From Neoechinorhynchus agilis (lineage: Eukaryota; Acanthocephala), in NCBI GenBank assembly GCA_051530055.1, contig CM121342.1, positions 15,748,001 to 15,812,000 of the forward strand: a DNA stretch of 64,000 nt, written 5' to 3'. The position numbers were made by a program, and so were the translations under genes. This document shows positions 10,860-21,700 of this stretch, one piece after another. Numbering within the stretch: the stretch's first letter is position 1; each line of letters begins with the position of its first letter. The notes under the pieces are model-generated. The model was not told the origin of the DNA. It made no database searches and saw only the letters and a program-made list of their open reading frames with translations.

Positions 10860-11258
10860 ATGTATTTGGGGAATTGCCCATATTCCCAATACTTTTGCGC
10901 CAATCCGGTGCAATGTGGAGGAAATATATATCGTCAGGTGTTCGTCATGCAGGAACCACCACCGGAACATATCATATGCCGTAAAAGGCTCCCTACACCA
11001 CCGCCAAACATCATTGAACAAACAATTATCATAAAACCACGAAGGCAGGTGATCCATGAAATTGTAGAACAACCGAATTGTCCGCCACCAATCGTAAAAA
11101 GAAACTTTGTTCAAGGCAATCCAGAACCGCCACAATATTTGAACCATGTTGTATGCGTTCAACCACAATGCAATACATGGCCAGGATACGTTCTGTCCAA
11201 TAACAACATAGGATGCTCGTATCCCATGGTAGGGATGCAACAGTTCAACTTTTGTTAA
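10860..11258 (+). CDS. orphan Pro/Cys-rich protein, 132 codons
   Basis: An ATG-to-TAA frame of 132 codons with strongly biased composition. Proline runs (EPPPE, PTPPPN, CPPPI, PEPPQ) alternate with basic and beta-prone segments (IIEQTIIIKPRRQVIHEIVEQ), and eight Cys are spread from end to end. The pattern PPP-x-I-(I/V)-x-(K/R) recurs about three times, so the middle looks like degenerate repeats. There is no signal peptide and no membrane segment. The stops TAA TTA TTG follow within the sequence downstream. I do not recognise the family. Repeats of this kind occur in structural and cytoskeletal proteins, but that is only an analogy. Confidence 0.5.
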   Translation: MYLGNCPYSQYFCANPVQCGGNIYRQVFVMQEPPPEHIICRKRLPTPPPNIIEQTIIIKPRRQVIHEIVEQPNCPPPIVKRNFVQGNPEPPQYLNHVVCVQPQCNTWPGYVLSNNNIGCSYPMVGMQQFNFC

Positions 11259-11799
11259 ACTGATTAGAGTTATTGGGAATAATGCAGTTCTCTGCAAATA
11301 GAGGTACTCGGGGGTGGTGGTGCCAAACACCATACGAATAACATTGACGTTTAAAATACAAGAAATGAGTCGTCAAGTGAAAGACTCAAACATATTTCAA
11401 ATATGTGAAGCACCGGGGCCATCTAAATACAATTTGTTGTTTCGTTGGGTTCATCATCAGTTCTAAAAAACGAGAACTTTGTATTATGTTCCCGCTCACA
11501 TGGTCGATTGATCGAATTTTACATAGGCTTATGTAATTTCTTTGATCGTCCATGTACGGTTTCCGTTCTTTATTTGAGATGGCCTCCTAGACAAAGCAAA
11601 TGCCTATCGCAGCCATCAACATAAAATTGGCTGCTGTTAAAACGGGCCCGAATGGGAGATTGCCGTTCCTAGATGTACTGATCCAAGAAAACCCGAGCAC
11701 CGATGACTACATGGGTTTACAGAACGCGTCGAATGTCGCGTTGAACGAGGTACGAAAAGGTTAAGTGGTAAATCATGACCGAACTAGGAGATTATCTCA

Positions 11800-12262
11800 C
11801 AGGTATTTCATGAATATATATTTTGATTTTAGGAATGTGTGTTTTACGCTAAAATAATAAAAAATAAAATAATTTAAACAAGCATTGGGAATGATGAGTA
11901 GAGACTTTAAGAACTACTATTGAACATTTTGGGACAGAGTCCATGCAGTACTTATTAGTAAATAAAAACTATTGTTTAAATTACTTTATTTTTATTATTG
12001 TTTGTTTATGGCGTAAAAATACAAAGAATTTATTGATTCTAATATTTCGGCATAATCTAGTAAGCGTTTATCAAGGTTGTTGCGTCTTTTAATAAAAAAC
12101 AACCTAATATTGAAAATTCCATTCGGGTTAATTTTTACGCTAAATACAAACATGAACACTTCAATCTTCAAACATTTCTATTATTTTAGCGTAAAATATA
12201 TATTCCTGAAATCAAAATATTTATTCTTGAAATAAAAATATATATTCGTGAAATAACCTGTA
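11800..12262. repeat. nested inverted-repeat element
   Basis: The outer arms 11800-11857 and 12181-12262 are imperfect inverses, sharing TTTTACGCTAAAATAAT and GAATATATATTTTGATTT. The right arm carries an internal duplication of the ATATTTATTC motif. An inner pair (about 11850-11880 and 11970-11997, AAAATAATTTAAACAA) is also inverted. The Penelope-related palindrome at 11998-12176 lies inside, so one element has landed in another. Confidence 0.55.
11998..12176. mobile_element. Penelope-related palindrome, copy 2 (degraded)
   Basis: Matches the insertion at 7093-7299 in arms (GGCGTAAAAAT, GCGTTTATCAAGGTTGTTGC) and in the extra tail (TTCAATCTTCAAACA). Here the tail is at the right, so the copy lies in the opposite orientation. 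The second arm is shortened and more diverged. Confidence 0.6.
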
Positions 12263-12617
12263 AACAAAGAACAGAAACCGGACATGAATGACCAGCGAAG
12301 CTACTGCCTTCATAGCTAACAAAATGTCGCAATACAATGAACCATAAGTGCGTGTATGAGAGCCGAATAAGCATTTTACGAGGTTCTAAGAGTCTTTATT
12401 AAAAAATCATTTACCATGTAAAGATAAAAACGGCAAATTTAATATCTCAAATATTATTATTGTCGCTCCGCGTTTTCGGTTCGTCTCAACGAATAAGATC
12501 GTAAGGTAAACAAAAAATTATTTGACTAACTCGTATGAATAAAAATAGAACCGGTAATGTTTTTACAAACATCTTCAAAAAGCGTCGAATTTTTGTTAAA
12601 ATCTTTAACCAAACATT

Positions 12618-13314
12618 TTAAAAGTTCTTTATCTTGCGAATTGTCCTATCTTCGAAAAACTTAATGACTTCCTGTGGAAACTCTTTAACGGCATCAGTGC
12701 AACTAATCATTGCAAGACCCTGTGAGTGGCTCAGTTTAGCTAAGAGAAAGATCTCGTCATGTTCCTCATAGTATTTGGCTCCAATAAAGCAATCTAGCTT
12801 TTCATTTGTCAAAACAGTGGTCGTCGTCAACTTTTTAATCCCTAACCCCCCCCGCAAATTAAGCACGACCACTGTTTTCATTAAAACGATTTGAGGTAAA
12901 GATCCGATGACGCAGTCGGAGATCTTCGATGTTGATGGTACATTGATTACAGAACTTGGTTTGGAGCAGTTGACTTCGTCAATTAACACCTTTGGAACTC
13001 TTTGATTATGATCATCGATCAGAGACTTATCCGAATGAGCGATACGTGTTGTCGGTTTGAAAATAAAACCCGAATCAACTAACAATACGCATTCGCTTGG
13101 TCATATAATCTCTCATGAAAGTACTATCGCCTTTCACCCAAGTTCTTTGAGAATTATCGTACTCTTTCCATTTGACAAAATAATACGTTAGATTTAGCGA
13201 AGGAATCAGTCGCGATCCATCGATACGTTCCACAGTACGGTTAATCATATTCTTCATACGAGCATCGATGTCCCGGTCAATCTCTTGACTGAACTCGATA
13301 TACGGATCGGTCAT
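12618..13314 (-). CDS. HP1/chromobox-like protein (two exons)
   Basis: Heterochromatin protein 1-like: a chromodomain that would read methylated histone H3, plus a chromoshadow dimerisation domain, acting in chromatin. Exons 13314-13125 and 13078-12618 (46-bp GT-AG intron) give 216 residues. The chromodomain is near residues 25-62 (VERIDGSRL..YYFVKWKEYDNSQRTW). The shadow domain is near residues 150-210 (FIGAKYYEEHDEIFLLAKL, then VIKFFEDR). The chromodomain is unusual: a longer loop before YYFVKW, and WVKGD in place of WEPEE, so methyl-lysine binding is uncertain. The stretch coding TVVVLNLRGGLGIKKLTTTTV, rich in a G-run, may hide another small intron or an error. The ATG follows TTTTCAG directly. 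Confidence 0.78.
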
Positions 13315-13639
13315 CTGAAAATAGGTAGCTCGCTATTGATTTGCAATATTACTGAACGAAATGATCTCAGACGGAGTTTTGACTTAACGGGTCCTTTGCA
13401 AAAAATCAAATTTGATGACGAAAGCATAAGTCCAAGTTTCAAAAGTGATTTCGTGAAGGAAAATCAATTAATATCGAAAAAATACTTCTACGCATATATA
13501 TCAACCCCTTTATAATAACATTTTATTAAGTATCATGCAAATAAAGCTCTGTCTATACTCTGCCCAATTAATCGACGATAAGCAATGATTTTCTCTTCTT
13601 AAATTGAAACAAAAGGAACATAATTGAAACAATCGTGAC

Positions 13640-14321
13640 CTGGTGAACCGAATTCGATTGACGGCAGTCTCTACAAGAGAATCGGGTACTTGGCTCAACG
13701 CTCTCCCAATCGCTTCTGTGGTTACCCTTCTCTCCGTCGAGACAGTAAGGAGCGCAGTGTCCCTGCGACTTGGAGTACAGATGTGTACATCCCATCGCTG
13801 CCGTTGCGGAGCGACCGTGGAACCATCGGGACGCCATGATCTCGTCTGTCGGCAATCGGGCGGGAGGTACTCACGGCACGCTGAAGTGAACACAATTCTT
13901 AGTCGTGCCCTGAATACTATGAATGCGTCCAACATCCCAGAGCCGAGCAATCTTTGCCGACTCGATGGCCGTAGACCGGACGATGTCACAGTATTCCCGT
14001 AACGCCGATCGGAGCCAGCAACATAAAATTCGCCACCAATAAACCAGGAGGAGCAGCAACCGCCGCTGAGGAACGCATAAAGACCAAATACAGGGACTTG
14101 GGTCGAAATCATTATTTCATTCCCTTTGGCGTCGAGACATTCGGATCGTTTGGTACCGTGGCGCCGGACCTAGTCAAGCAATTGTCCAAGAAATTGAGAC
14201 GAATCCCCAGCGATCCGGGATCAGAGCACTGCTCCTACAAAACATTCCGTCCTTTCGACCGTTACACCATAACGGCAGCTGAGTGATCCAGAGCGGTGGT
14301 GTGAATGATTTCTGCTCCGAG
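13640..14321 (+). mobile_element. retroelement 3' fragment, clade unresolved (fossil)
   Basis: The frame includes RESGTWLNALP, LRLGVQMC..HRCRCGA, RHDLVCRQSGGRYSRH and DGRRPDDVTVFP, a C-terminal signature common in invertebrate retroelement polyproteins after the reverse transcriptase. No RT core is present, and the copy is broken. The last 65 bases form a terminus that also occurs at 42733-42797 and 1742-1792. I cannot decide the clade from this piece. Confidence 0.7.
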
Positions 14322-14868
14322 ATTCGGAAGGTTATATTGATAAAGAATTGTTTCAAAGAAATTTTTGTATTACTTTAAATTAAATGAATCAAGGTCCATA
14401 TTCTTCTTCCGCTACAATCCCGTGTTTTCAAACTATTCCCCTTTTAAAAAATTTTAAGATTTAGTTTATCCCATTTCATCAAGGTAGCACATGAGAAAGG
14501 TTATCGAAATAATTGACGAAGAGGAAATGAGTTTTAGTGTAATTTAGCGACAAAATCAAGTCATCGGTAAGACTGAATGTAATCTCATTAACTTAAACGG
14601 ATGGAATATTTAACTAACATTTTTGCATTGTTCACTTAGTGACTTTGTTCAATGGATTTGCAGTGTGAAATCGAACTACTATTTTTGTATCCGGAAGAAG
14701 TCAATGTGGTCATTTTGAAACCACTTTGAAGCTTTAATCGTTCAAACGTTCATTTGGATCATCGTTTTCGAAACACAATTTTCTAGCCTCTTTGAAGATA
14801 TGGAATGTGCAACAATGGATCGTTCAAGGTTATTTCAAAATATTGAGGATTGCATTCGGGTGGTTGGA

Positions 14869-15019
14869 TATGTTTTATTTAGTTTGATTGTTGACACCCC
14901 GATTGAAAAAACTTACAAACATTTGAATCGACAAAATGACTCCGATTCAATAAGTCGGAATATATTCGTCTCTTTAGCGCTATCTAACTCGAGTGTCGAT
15001 AATCGACCTAAATAACAAA
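14869..15019. repeat. inverted-repeat element, family C copy 2
   Basis: The right half (GAATATATTCGTCTCTTTAG, CGAGTGTCGATAATCGACC) is the inverse of the left arm of the element at 3425. Its own left arm (GATTGTTGACACCCCGA) is shorter and more diverged. It ends 48 bp before the DENND1 start codon. Confidence 0.6.
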
Positions 15020-15066
15020 GTTATTTCAAGACTCCTTTTTATTATGAATCCTTGTTAAGGGCGACC

Positions 15067-18000
15067 ATGTTTGACATGTTTATAATTGTGAAGAAATCAC
15101 ACAATGAAGCAACTCTGCTCTTCAAATATCCTGACGACATCCAAGCCGAATCTATGATCGAAGAAGTACCACGATTCGCCATTCCTATTGATTCTAATCA
15201 CATGTAGGTTATAGTTTCGTGGATCCCCGAAACTATCTTTATTGAAACTCCCTGGGAATTTAGTCGATTTATCAATTTAAAAGTTGTCCAAATTTCGAAC
15301 AACTTTGAATACCAAAAAGCTAAAATTTCCTTTATGTTGTTCGAAAGATTTACTCCGATGTGCACTATTTTTACAAACGCAGATTTGAAGAATCGCTTTG
15401 TTTTGCGCATTTTCGCTATTAATAACGTTAATCGTCTTTTTAATTTTTAATATTGAATTCAGCCAAAAGCAAACAAAAATTTAAAAAGTTCATTGAGTGT
15501 ATTAATTTTATTGTTACAAAATTCATCGATCATCCCGAAAAACTTTTATGGTCATGAATTCCTTATCTCGAAATTTTAAGTTGGTTTGAATTTTCCTACG
15601 GATAGTTTAAAACTTCATTTTGTATTCGATAAAGATGCGATTCCAGCTGAGTTCGTTTCCCCAAACTATTTAGTGAGTCTGACGAGCAATTCACGTTTGT
15701 ACTCACGGATGAGATTGGCAAATATAAATACGGTCACTGTTCTCTTGTTCGCAATGAGGATAACGAATTATTGTCCTATTGCTTCATAAGGTACGATTTT
15801 GAAAGAATTTGGTGTCATTTTCTTAAAGCAAGTGTTTATCAGCGATCATCCTCATTTTGACAAATTCGATCGCATACTCAGTCATTTTGCAAGAACAACA
15901 ACAAAAGGTGACAGTAAGGACTTTGTGGATGAAGTATGCAAAACATTAAATAGTCAATGGTTCGACGACAATATAGTAGTCGATAGTTCCGATTCATTGT
16001 TCGGCAAACTCTCGGATCTTGGGATGGACGTCCTTGAGACGATTTTTCGAGTATTGATCAACGAAAGGAGCATATTGTTCGTCTGCTCAAGTTTAAGAAG
16101 ATTAACCACCTACGCCCTATCGTGTCTTGAGCTTATAAAACCCTTCAAATGGTAACAATTCATCGTTAAACTGATTGATTCGTTATATTAAACAGGCAAT
16201 CGAGTCTAATATCTATTTTACCCGCACATTTGACTGCATTTGTTCATATGCCGTGTCCGTATATTGTCGGTCTTCATACGAGCCAATACAACGTAAGTGA
16301 ATGTGTCCTTTGGTGACCTCTTATTGTGTACTTAATCAAAAATTATTTTAATTTCTATGAAATAATCAAATTAGAAGAGTGATTTCACTTGGCAAAATTA
16401 GCTAGACCGGTTATTGAATATCGAGATGCCACCTATAAATTATTCTAGAAACAGCGGAGGGTCTTTTTTAGAATCTAAATACCGCAAACAAAATGCTTCC
16501 AATTCGGTCTGCTAATCTGTTGAGCTTTATTGGTTAAACGTAACCGTATAATTTGTTAAAAAAAGTGTCCTGTGTTGTATTCAAAGGAAAATTTAAGTTC
16601 TCAAATCCCGGAAACGACAATAATTGAGATTGACTCGAATGGCTCGAGAGTGCTGATTGGACAAAATGTTGACTTTCTGCCTGCTGCGATGATTGTGAGT
16701 AAAATTAGTTTCGTTTAAAAACTTAGACTACGCTATCAGTCTCAGCAACTATTGCGTAACTCGACTGCCGGCGATGGAACAATGGGCGATAAATCGGATA
16801 GGCTAAGAGTGTCAAGTCTAGCACGTGGTCGCTTCATGCATGCCACGGGCTATCTGACTGGTATGCGCTCGAATTGACATTTAAATTATTGAAGCCACAC
16901 TGCATACTGCTTTTAGACCAAATTGACCCGTTTATTGTTGTTTCCAGCAGCAGCAACGATGGCGACTCCGTTGAGTTCGACGAACATGCATATCTGAAGA
17001 AATTCCCGTCTGGGCAGGAAAGGAATACGATAAGAAGACTAATGAAAACATTGCTGTTCACTGAAGTAGGTGATTTACACCAAAAACGCTCTAGAAAATG
17101 CTAAAGTTTATCGATCGAAAAAAACGTAAGGATTGCGGGATTAACGAAATTCTATCTTCTGTAAGAATGGTGCTAAAACTATTATACAACAGTTGGCAAT
17201 CTCGCCCTTTTTTAGGACGATTCCAAAAGACAACCACAAGGGAAAATCAGTCTTAAGGTATTCTAAATAAAAAGTTGATCTAGTGACCACCAAAGTCGAC
17301 GTGTTTAAGAAACTTTATTTTATCAAAAGTACTTTAAAATCTTAGAGTTTTACGCGTGAGTTTTATTCGAGAATCGTTGAAATGAAATCCGTAATTTGTC
17401 AAAGTTTACATTCCCAAAATGTTATTCAGTGAGGAACAGCCTAAGATATCGATGTTCCTTTTGAAATATAGACTTCAATTATTTGATCTTAATGTAGTAA
17501 CTCTTTTGAGGATAATGTATCGATAGAACGTTCCAGTTTCTAATTGAGTGCAATTAGGCAATCAGGAACTCATTTCGTAAAAAAGAATTCGAAAAATCAT
17601 TAAGCAGACCGAAGCAAAAGGTACTTTTAGTTTGTTGATTATGAAACAAATCACAATACTTCTTTAGTCCTATCCAAAGTTAAACTCAGCGAGTTCTCAA
17701 GATTTTTCATCCGGATTCACTTCGTTTTTCCACTTTCGAAGAGTTTGTATCATTACGAAATATAAGAAGACAAACGTACGCTCATTAATTCTCATCTCGC
17801 ACCTTAGAAAGCAGACCCGGTACCTCGTTCCCAATCTACGCACCCAACAAATGTAAACGCCGATAAGTGCACAGCTGATTCAATCACGGCGAGTACTACA
17901 ATTTCGTCTATTTCGTTCGAATCGATCGAAGCGCCATTGAATGATCGGAGAACGACTTTTGAGTCCAGCATGGATCTTAGCGATCTGATTGTGATGATTA

Positions 18001-18092
18001 ACGAGAAATTACCTGGAAAGCACTCAATGACAACCACGAACGATTCTGCAACTAGTAGTGATTTTGTGAGCTTGACTAAGCATGCGCATTAG
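15067..18092 (+). CDS. DENND1: DENND1/connecdenn-like Rab GEF (ten exons)
   Basis: A DENN-domain guanine-nucleotide exchange factor; DENND1 proteins (RME-4 in worms) activate RAB35 on clathrin-coated and endosomal membranes. Exons 15067-15203, 15674-15790, 15843-16151, 16196-16292, 16587-16694, 16746-16860, 16917-17065, 17107-17160, 17216-17257 and 17808-18092 sum to 471 codons with GT-AG junctions throughout. Upstream DENN: PRFAIPID, then FTFVLTDEIGKYKYGHC. Core DENN: VLINERSILFVCSSLRRLT, then LISILPAHLTAFVHMPCPYI. LPAAMIQQLLRNSTAGDG and FIDRKK match the downstream DENN of DENND1. The 95-codon last exon is Ser/Thr-rich, ends in a TAG stop and stands in for the long clathrin-adaptor tail of vertebrate forms; its assignment to this gene is inferred from phase and an acceptor. 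The first intron (470 bp) is unusually long. Confidence 0.88.
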
Positions 18093-18716
18093 ATGTGATT
18101 CTAGTGAGTTGAACGCGTGTAAATCAGATTGCGTCCAGTCGAATTGAGATCTTCGTGCCTAATTTTTAATTTGAAAAAAGAGTGATTCGAAATTCTAAGT
18201 GGAACGTGATGACCAGTAGATTTATTTCATCGAATCAGAGCTGAAGATTTGGTCCAATTCTGAATGGATAGATATTCTTTTAACCTATCGACTTCTCGGT
18301 CAGAATTCTGTCATTGAGTCCACAGCGATTTGTTCCTATTTCGACTAGGTCGGCAGTTTTTGTATGATTTTCTCAAGAAACAGCACTCACTTTTCGTCCC
18401 TTTCACTTTTGGTCTGCATTAGATCCGAGCCTTTAATACTCATTAAAGTGTGTTTTTGAAATATTTACTACCGTCGAAATTAGGCGTAGTATAGAAACTG
18501 TACAAACAATGTTATTCCAGTCAAGCTGAGTTCATACAATGAAAAACAATATTTTTATTTGGCCGTATTTAGGGCAGTTGATCTATTTTAGAGGCCGAAT
18601 AAAAAACTTTTCAAAATGTATTATGTTCATTAAATACTGAAGTGTTCCAGGTTCGATTGAATAGAGTTCAATTTTCCGTTACCAATTTTAAATTAGCCGG
18701 TGCAATAGCGACATAG
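18093..18716. other. intergenic, nothing recognised
   Basis: AT-rich gap between the DENND1 stop and the MRPL13 start, without recognisable exons or repeats. The two genes share a strand. Confidence 0.4.
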
Positions 18717-21700
18717 ATGACTGGCACTATCCATCTTCGTCCGGCTTTGGAACGTTACAAACAATGGCTCTTATATAAACACGTTTTATTAATGTAAGAA
18801 AAGCACGATCCACACACTTGCCAGCATATATCTTTGCTGAAGGTGCCTGGATGACGGATGTTGAAGGCAAGGGAGGTGGGACTTGTCTTTGAAGAAGTGT
18901 TAATGTGCGATCGGAGGCTTTGTACAGGAGATGACCGATTGGGAGTCTTTCCTTGTTCTCCGGTTATTGAGGAAAGATTGGGCTTGGGGGAGGAAAGATT
19001 TTTGGTAGAGGGTGGTACGAGCGAGGGGGATGAAAAAGGTTGGGTTTACGGGTTTTTACGAGGGAAGAGTACTTAGAGATGAGGAAAGAAAATTGTGGGC
19101 GGGGTTGAAGAAGACGGAGGGTGTTTTTGGAGAAAATGGAGTGGAGGTGGGCTTCGAGGGGAGGGAGTGAAGTCCCGCATATTCTCGCTGCTCTCTTGTG
19201 GAAGGTTTCGAGGGAATGTAGAGCATTGACGGAAAGGGCGAGGAAAGTGGGGAAGGCGTATGTAAGGATAGGGAGGATGGCAGAGAGATAAAAGTGGGCA
19301 GGGTGTTTAGGGGATACGCCGAGACGCCGGAGGAGTTTGAGGAGGTAAAGACGAGGGTTTGTTTTAGCGAGTGCAAATGAAATGTGGGCATCCCATTTAA
19401 TGTTTTCTTGTAAAATCAGGCCCAGTATTCGGAGCGAAGATTAGCGTTGGATGGGGAGAGGGAGATGCGCGGGGATAAGATTGTGTTTGGAAATGTGGGC
19501 GACAAGCTCAAAAGATTTGGATAAATTTAGGGAGAGGTTTAAGATGGAGAGCGAGGAAATGAGATGGTTGAGCTCGTCCATGGTTGTGGAGAGGGAGAGA
19601 GAGATGCGATGGTAATGACTGTGAGGTCATCTGCGCGGGAGCGAGGGGATGGTGGTCATTTAGAAAAATGTCAAAGAGGAGATGGGAAAGTACGGCGCTT
19701 TGGGGTTACCCCTTTAAATATGGGCAGAGAGGAGGAACAAGAAGTTCCACATAGGATATATTATTCGCGGTTGGAGAGGAAAGAGGAAATCCAAGCGAGT
19801 TGCCAAGTTGGGAGGCCAAAGGAAGCAAATGATTGGAGAAGGGAGTGATCTACTGACTCGGACGCCCTGGAAATATCCAGTTGCACGAGACGGACGGTTG
19901 ATGCTGGACTGGAATCTAAGCTGCGCACAAGCGTATCGTAGATGCAGAGGAGGGCATCGGAACAAGAGTAATTGGGACGGAAAGCGAATTGGAAAGGGGA
20001 GATGTTTTTGAGGAAGAAGGGAAATAGGTGGGTTTTAAAACATTTTTCCAAGATTTTAGAGAAAGGTGAGAGGATAGAGATGAGACGAAAGGATGTGGGG
20101 GAAATCGGCTTATAGTTTTTGGGTAGGGGGACGACACGGTCTTCCCTAAGACACGATGGGAAAGAGCCCAGTAGAAAGCTAAGGTTCGTTATGTGCGTTA
20201 GAGGATCAATAAGTTCCGGGATGATGAAACGAATAGCCCAATTTGGGATAGTCGAATTAGGGGAAGAATGGCGGGGCAGGTGTTTAAGGATCTCTAGGAT
20301 TTCGAGAGGGGAAACTAAGGAAGGGCATGTATGAATGAGCGGGTCAAAAAGTGAGGAGGGAGGTTGGGACAGTGGATGGGAGGTTTGGGGAGGACAGAGG
20401 TTTTATTCATGGAGTTAAGGATTGAGAGGAGATCAGATGCGAAGGGGTGGATCTACCAAGACCAGTGACATTTTTTATTTTACACCACCAGTTTCGATTG
20501 GGAACGGACGAGAGACGAGATGAGAGGAATAATTTGCGGGCTATACGGATGCGTTTTGTCAGTTTTTAGTGGAGGGAGGGGTAAGCAGGATTACCTGACC
20601 GGAAAGCTTTGGTGACCTGCATTTGAAGGGTTTTTAGAAAAGGCGAGAGCCAAGGAGAGTCGCGGTTAGATATTCGTATGCTTTTGCGAGGAAAGGAGGC
20701 CTTCATCGCAGATTCTATTAGATTTAACAAAGAGCCCATTGCAATCGAGGGGGGTCGGTGCCAAAGATGGTAGAGCGGTTTTGCGTGATAAGAGAATTGA
20801 CACATGCAGCAAAGGATTGGGTATGATGATCACGTTTATCCCAAACCACGTAGGGGTCGGAATAGGAACGTTTTTGAGGTGATGAGGGGGAGAGAAGGAT
20901 AGAAAAATGGTCAGACGAGGCGATCGGGGGAAGTTTCGTAGTGCGCGAATATTGCCTGATGTTTGAGAAAATTTTATCAAGGCGGGAGGAGAAGCGTGTT
21001 GGGAAAGTAACGAGTTGGGAAATATGAGAGAGCGAGGGCGGGATCGGCAATTTGTTAAAATTGGCCAGTATGATGAAGTGATCTGAGGAAGAGGAAAATA
21101 GGTCAGTAAATAGATGGTCTATTTGTTGAAGTGTGTTGGGGATGTTTGAGGAAGGAGGGCGATAAAGGCCAGCGATAGGGATCTCACGTTGGCCATTGCG
21201 GAGGGGGAGATGAAGTTGGATGTGTAGCCATTCAAGATCGTCGGAGATGAAAAGGTAGGGTGAAGAGCAATGGTAAGGGAGAGAGGCACGGATGAAGATC
21301 GATATGCCTCCCCCGTTTCGGAAGTCCCTTGTTAGGTGAAAAGCTTGAAAGTTTGGAAGGAAGGCAGATAATTTGCTATGGGGTGAGAGCCATGTTTCCG
21401 TAATTACAAGGATGTCGGCGTTGCAAGAGGAGGCAACTATATGGAGCTCATCCAGTTTGTTGAGGAGGCTGCGGATGTTAGAATAAAAGATTATTGGAAA
21501 GGGATGTTTAGAAGGGACATGAGGGGTGGACACTGACGGAGAGGGTTGAAGCTTCGTAGGGAGCGAAGGGATGGGAGTTGACCGATAGGGTAGTTCGGAG
21601 GTAATGGATTTGTTGGTGGACACTGCAGTGAGGGGCGATTTGAGTGTAGGGACCAGAAGGGTGGGAACTGCGTATGCGGGATGAAGTCGAGGGGACAAGG

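Noticed and set aside
15198-15410. A minus-strand 70-codon frame within the first DENND1 intron.
   Set aside because: Lies wholly in an intron defined by in-phase splice sites; no recognisable domain.
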